Part shown: positions 44,463-46,956 of the stretch, piece by piece | How positions within the stretch are numbered: the stretch's first letter is position 1 | Layout: each line of letters starts with the position of its first letter | Source of the DNA: Akkermansiaceae bacterium | GTDB taxonomy: Bacteria > Verrucomicrobiota > Verrucomicrobiia > Verrucomicrobiales > Akkermansiaceae | NCBI GenBank assembly: GCA_023263995.1 | Contig: JALQTQ010000003.1 | Span: 1 to 46,956, forward strand | Reading direction: 5' to 3' | Length of the DNA stretch: 46,956 nucleotides | Program-made: the position numbers and the translations under genes | The notes under the pieces: generated by a model | Database searches by the model: none | The model's input: only the letters and a program-made list of their open reading frames with translations | Told to the model about the DNA's origin: nothing

Positions 44463-44711
44463 ATGGTTTTCCCCGAACTCGCCCGCCTTCTCGAAAACCG
44501 GATTGCCGTGATTGCGGATCATGATTTACGTGATCATGATCCCGAAGGGCATTTGGAAGCGCTCAAGAGAGTGAGCGAAGCGATCGGCGACTGGCATCGC
44601 AGCCACCGCAGCGAAATCGATGGGAACCTCGACCATTTCCTCACCGGGGCCAGTTACCAAAAGGCTCTTCTTTATCTCGAAACCGGAATGCGCAAGCGGT
44701 GCGGTGAGTGA
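44463..44711 (+). CDS. Small protein of unknown function
   Basis: 82 residues from the ATG at 44463 (MVFPELARLL); an ATG at 44403 would add 20 poorly constrained residues. The protein is helical and charged, with many His and Asp (IADHDLRDHDPEGHLEAL, then HRSHRSEIDGNLDHFLTG and ASYQKALLYLE). No family was recognised. It follows the DUF1501 gene by 119 bases on the same strand. Codon use looks like that of its neighbours, which favours a real gene. Confidence 0.6.
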   Translation: MVFPELARLLENRIAVIADHDLRDHDPEGHLEALKRVSEAIGDWHRSHRSEIDGNLDHFLTGASYQKALLYLETGMRKRCGE

Positions 44712-44881
44712 AGAGCGGTTGGGGGCATATTTCTTCCTTCCGGCAATGACCCGCCCAGCGCCCCGTGAGGTCGGGAGCACCCTATTTTCGGCGCCCGGCA
44801 GGCCTTCTCAGTAAGGCGGGGGAGATGATGCCGATCGGGTCGCAGAAGAGGAGGGGGCTGCCAGAGTGCGGGTTGCCCAAG

Positions 44882-46270
44882 TCAGCGATCACCCTCGATG
44901 AATGAGGCTCCGTCGCTCACCTTGATCGGCTGCTGGAATCCCTCGATCTGGTTGGCTTGCCCCACCGCCTTGCTTCCTTTCCAGAGCCAGAGGCCCTGCC
45001 CGAATTTGTCGTTTGCCCCTTTGATCTTGTTCCCCACGAGAATGGCCTGCCCTTCGAGCAGGAGGCCAGCTACTCCGCCACCATTCAGGGTGTTTCGGGC
45101 CACGATGGCCTCCGAGCCCCCCCGGATAGCCACCAGCGGTGGCATGCCACCCGCCCGAGAAAGGTGGTTCTCTGCGATGATCGCGCGGGCTTCTTCGGGA
45201 AGTCCGATCGCCACCAATTGGTTCCCGGCGCAATGGTTTTTCCAGATGATGCCTTCGCACCCGGCGCGCATGCCGATACCTGCCTGCCCATTGTCCATGC
45301 ATTGGTTGTCCACGATGAGGGGCCGAGCAGCCAGCTGCACCCCGATTCCCGCGCTTTCATTGTTTTCACAGCGGTTATTCCGGATGATCGGCTCGGCTTC
45401 CTCCTTGGTCCCGATGCCTGCCATGCCATTGTGGTGGCAGTGATTGCCCTCAATGACAGGTCGCGTTTTGGCTCCAGTGCGAATACCGATGCCAGCCCGT
45501 CGGTTGCGGTAGCAGTGGTTCAGACGCACGACGGGCGACGACCCCTCGCTGACCCCGATCCCGGCGCGGATGTTTTGATAGCATTCATTTTCAATCACCA
45601 GCGGGATGGCCTGATCGCTGTGCCCGATCCCGGCATGGAAATTCTCGAAGCATCGATTCTTCCGGATGATGCCACTCGCACCACCCATGATCCCAATCCC
45701 GCCACCCATGTTGCGGAAAGCCAGGTTGTGAGTGACAAGGGCGTGTGTTTGGGTCTCCTTTGCCCCTCGCACGGCAATGCCGGTGTGACCGTTGTGATGA
45801 ACGAGGCAGTGGGTGATTTGGCATGAGACCCCGTCCACTCCAATCCCGGGTGCCCGGAAGCCCCCGATGTCCTCCTGATTTTCGCCGCGCTCTTCCCAGT
45901 GTTTTTCCCAGAGGGTCTCGTCGTATCGCCCCACATTCCGCACCGTAAAACCGTCAATCACCGAGCCTTCCGCCATCGCTACCCCGGGTGCCTCCCCCTT
46001 GTGACCGCCATCGATGATGGTTTCCTCGGCTCGCCGCAATCCCAGCTTACCCGGGGAATCGTCGCCCGCGCTCTTCAAGGTGACCCCGGCTTTGAGCGTG
46101 AGATGTTCCTGATAAATCCCGGGAGCAACCACCACTCGATCGCCAAGGGAAGCCGCATCGATGGCCGCCTGAATCGTCGCATGATCCATCGGGACACGAA
46201 GATCGGCCCCGAAGGCGCAGGAAAGAACAAAGGAGACAGCGCAGGCAGCGGGAGCAAGCAAGGTTTTCAT
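44882..46270 (-). CDS. Secreted right-handed parallel beta-helix protein with Cys/Asn ladder repeats
   Basis: 462 residues from the ATG at 46270, which starts a signal peptide (MKTLLAPAACAVSFVLSCAFG); the open frame upstream has no better start. The start of the mature part (DHATIQAAIDAASLGDRVVV) is typical of pectate-lyase-like and NosD-type helices. From about 170 to 370 the coils are very regular, about 23 residues each, of the form N-x-C-x-x-N-x-x-A-G-I-G-x-x-x-x-A-x-P-x-I. At least seven coils carry the Cys, which would stack as a ladder. Such proteins bind or cut polysaccharides; no catalytic site was recognised. It is the last gene before the HIT gene. Confidence 0.9.
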   Translation of the reverse strand: MKTLLAPAACAVSFVLSCAFGADLRVPMDHATIQAAIDAASLGDRVVVAPGIYQEHLTLKAGVTLKSAGDDSPGKLGLRRAEETIIDGGHKGEAPGVAMAEGSVIDGFTVRNVGRYDETLWEKHWEERGENQEDIGGFRAPGIGVDGVSCQITHCLVHHNGHTGIAVRGAKETQTHALVTHNLAFRNMGGGIGIMGGASGIIRKNRCFENFHAGIGHSDQAIPLVIENECYQNIRAGIGVSEGSSPVVRLNHCYRNRRAGIGIRTGAKTRPVIEGNHCHHNGMAGIGTKEEAEPIIRNNRCENNESAGIGVQLAARPLIVDNQCMDNGQAGIGMRAGCEGIIWKNHCAGNQLVAIGLPEEARAIIAENHLSRAGGMPPLVAIRGGSEAIVARNTLNGGGVAGLLLEGQAILVGNKIKGANDKFGQGLWLWKGSKAVGQANQIEGFQQPIKVSDGASFIEGDR

Positions 46271-46444
46271 CGAGGAGTTAGATAGTGAGGGATGAGTTCG
46301 GGATCCGGAATGGCCGATCACAGGCAAGCAATACGGTCGTATCAGCGGTAATCTTCCGTGGTGGTTGATGCGCCAGACACCTGCCCACTTCTGTAAGCCA
46401 CGGACGTTTGAGGCCGCAGGCACGGAAAGTTCGGCACTGAGATC

Positions 46445-46867
46445 TCAAGGCTCTTCTGCCAGATTGAGAGCCAACCGGGCCCGCACGCACAGTTCGATGA
46501 TCTCCTCGTCCCGATAGGCTTTCTTGATTCCGCAGGTCCAGACCGGGTCTGGCCAAGCCGCATCGTCGCTCCATCGCGCCACGATATGGAGGTGCATCTG
46601 GCGCACCACGTTCCCCAGACAAGCCACGTTGAGTTTTTCCGGCTGAAAGAAGTCGCTCATGAACTGCGAGACCTGCCGGATGAGAAAGACCACTTCGGCA
46701 AATTGCTCGGCCGGTAGTTGGTGCAGTTCCACGACCTCTTCCTCGGTCTCGGGCACAATGAGGATCCACGGAAAGGCGGCATTGTCCTTGAGAAGGAGAT
46801 GGCATGAGCCTGATTTCCCGATGAAATGAGTGCCTTTGGCAAGACGGGGATGAAGCATGAAGGCCAT
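46445..46867 (-). CDS. HIT-family nucleotide hydrolase/transferase
   Basis: 140 residues from the ATG at 46867 (MAFMLHPRLA). The HIT motif appears as Q-M-H-L-H-I-V-A-R: the first His of the usual His-x-His-x-His is Gln, a variant common in short bacterial HIT proteins. The family's PWILIVPE strand and NVACLGNVV are present. Such enzymes hydrolyse dinucleoside polyphosphates or nucleoside phosphoramidates in the cytoplasm. Nothing but about 90 bases follows to the window's right edge. Confidence 0.9.
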   Translation of the reverse strand: MAFMLHPRLAKGTHFIGKSGSCHLLLKDNAAFPWILIVPETEEEVVELHQLPAEQFAEVVFLIRQVSQFMSDFFQPEKLNVACLGNVVRQMHLHIVARWSDDAAWPDPVWTCGIKKAYRDEEIIELCVRARLALNLAEEP

Positions 46868-46956
46868 GGGGAACCCTCGCGAACCATGGCTTTCCTGTCG
46901 ACCCAAGGAACGGAAAATGTTCGGAATCTACCCGTGGGTGTGGTCCTCAAGCCGGG

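Noticed and set aside
46657-46950. 97-codon minus-strand frame at the right edge
   Set aside because: It overlaps the HIT gene in another frame and shows no domain; shadow.

Overview
The window reads as a chromosomal segment of a member of the Verrucomicrobiota, probably class Verrucomicrobiae. The evidence is a DUF1549/DUF1553 plus DUF1501 gene pair, a PEP-CTERM secreted protein, a recurring C-terminal domain typical of verrucomicrobial secreted proteins, a sulfatase, a DUF6807 protein and a Ser/Thr kinase, all in GC-rich DNA with few Shine-Dalgarno sequences. No tRNA, rRNA, CRISPR array, prophage or intact insertion sequence was seen. About 40 protein genes are supported; most are complete and the first is cut by the left edge.

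Layout. 1-2.4 kb: an alpha-E gene (5' cut), a transglutaminase and an iodotyrosine-deiodinase-like nitroreductase. 2.4-4.8 kb: a heparan-N-sulfatase-like sulfatase and a secreted protein. 4.8-7.6 kb: ileS. 7.8-11.8 kb: an S-adenosylmethionine cycle block, with ahcY, the relic of a four-helix-bundle gene, metK, and a divergent ArsR-methyltransferase fusion that looks like the SAH-sensing repressor SahR. 12-14.4 kb: DUF6807 and a membrane-anchored VWA protein. 14.4-16.8 kb: mnmG, which carries two perfect parS-like palindromes inside its coding sequence, followed by a structured non-coding stretch with outward-facing terminators. 16.8-24.9 kb: a CAP protein, ribD, two tandem secreted paralogues, a kinase with two C-type-lectin-like domains, a truncated haemoglobin and a rhomboid protein. 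24.9-31 kb: LysR, TerC, a PQQ-type propeller, GDPD and a CoA-disulfide-reductase/rhodanese fusion. 31.2-36.7 kb: a Whirly-like single-strand nucleic-acid-binding protein, a Tat-exported alkaline phosphatase, a membrane protein, a LOG-family protein divergent from a yeast-type cytosine deaminase, and a YkgJ cysteine-cluster protein. 36.8-39.4 kb: an overlapping GNAT / RimK-like ATP-grasp / SET-domain operon. 39.5-46.9 kb: a serine hydrolase, the DUF1549-DUF1501 pair, a small conserved-looking ORF, a beta-helix protein with a cysteine ladder, and a HIT protein.

How the parts fit. ahcY, metK and the SahR-like gene form a coherent self-regulated cycle: MetK makes SAM, AhcY removes SAH, and the regulator would sense SAH. 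The parS-like sites in mnmG suggest that the segment lies near the chromosome origin, although no DnaA boxes or parAB genes are present. The best candidates for little-described biology are the bacterial Whirly-like gene, the GNAT/ATP-grasp/SET operon, the mnmG parS pair with the adjacent non-coding region, and the kinase-lectin sensor. All functional assignments come from reading motifs by eye; no database search was run.
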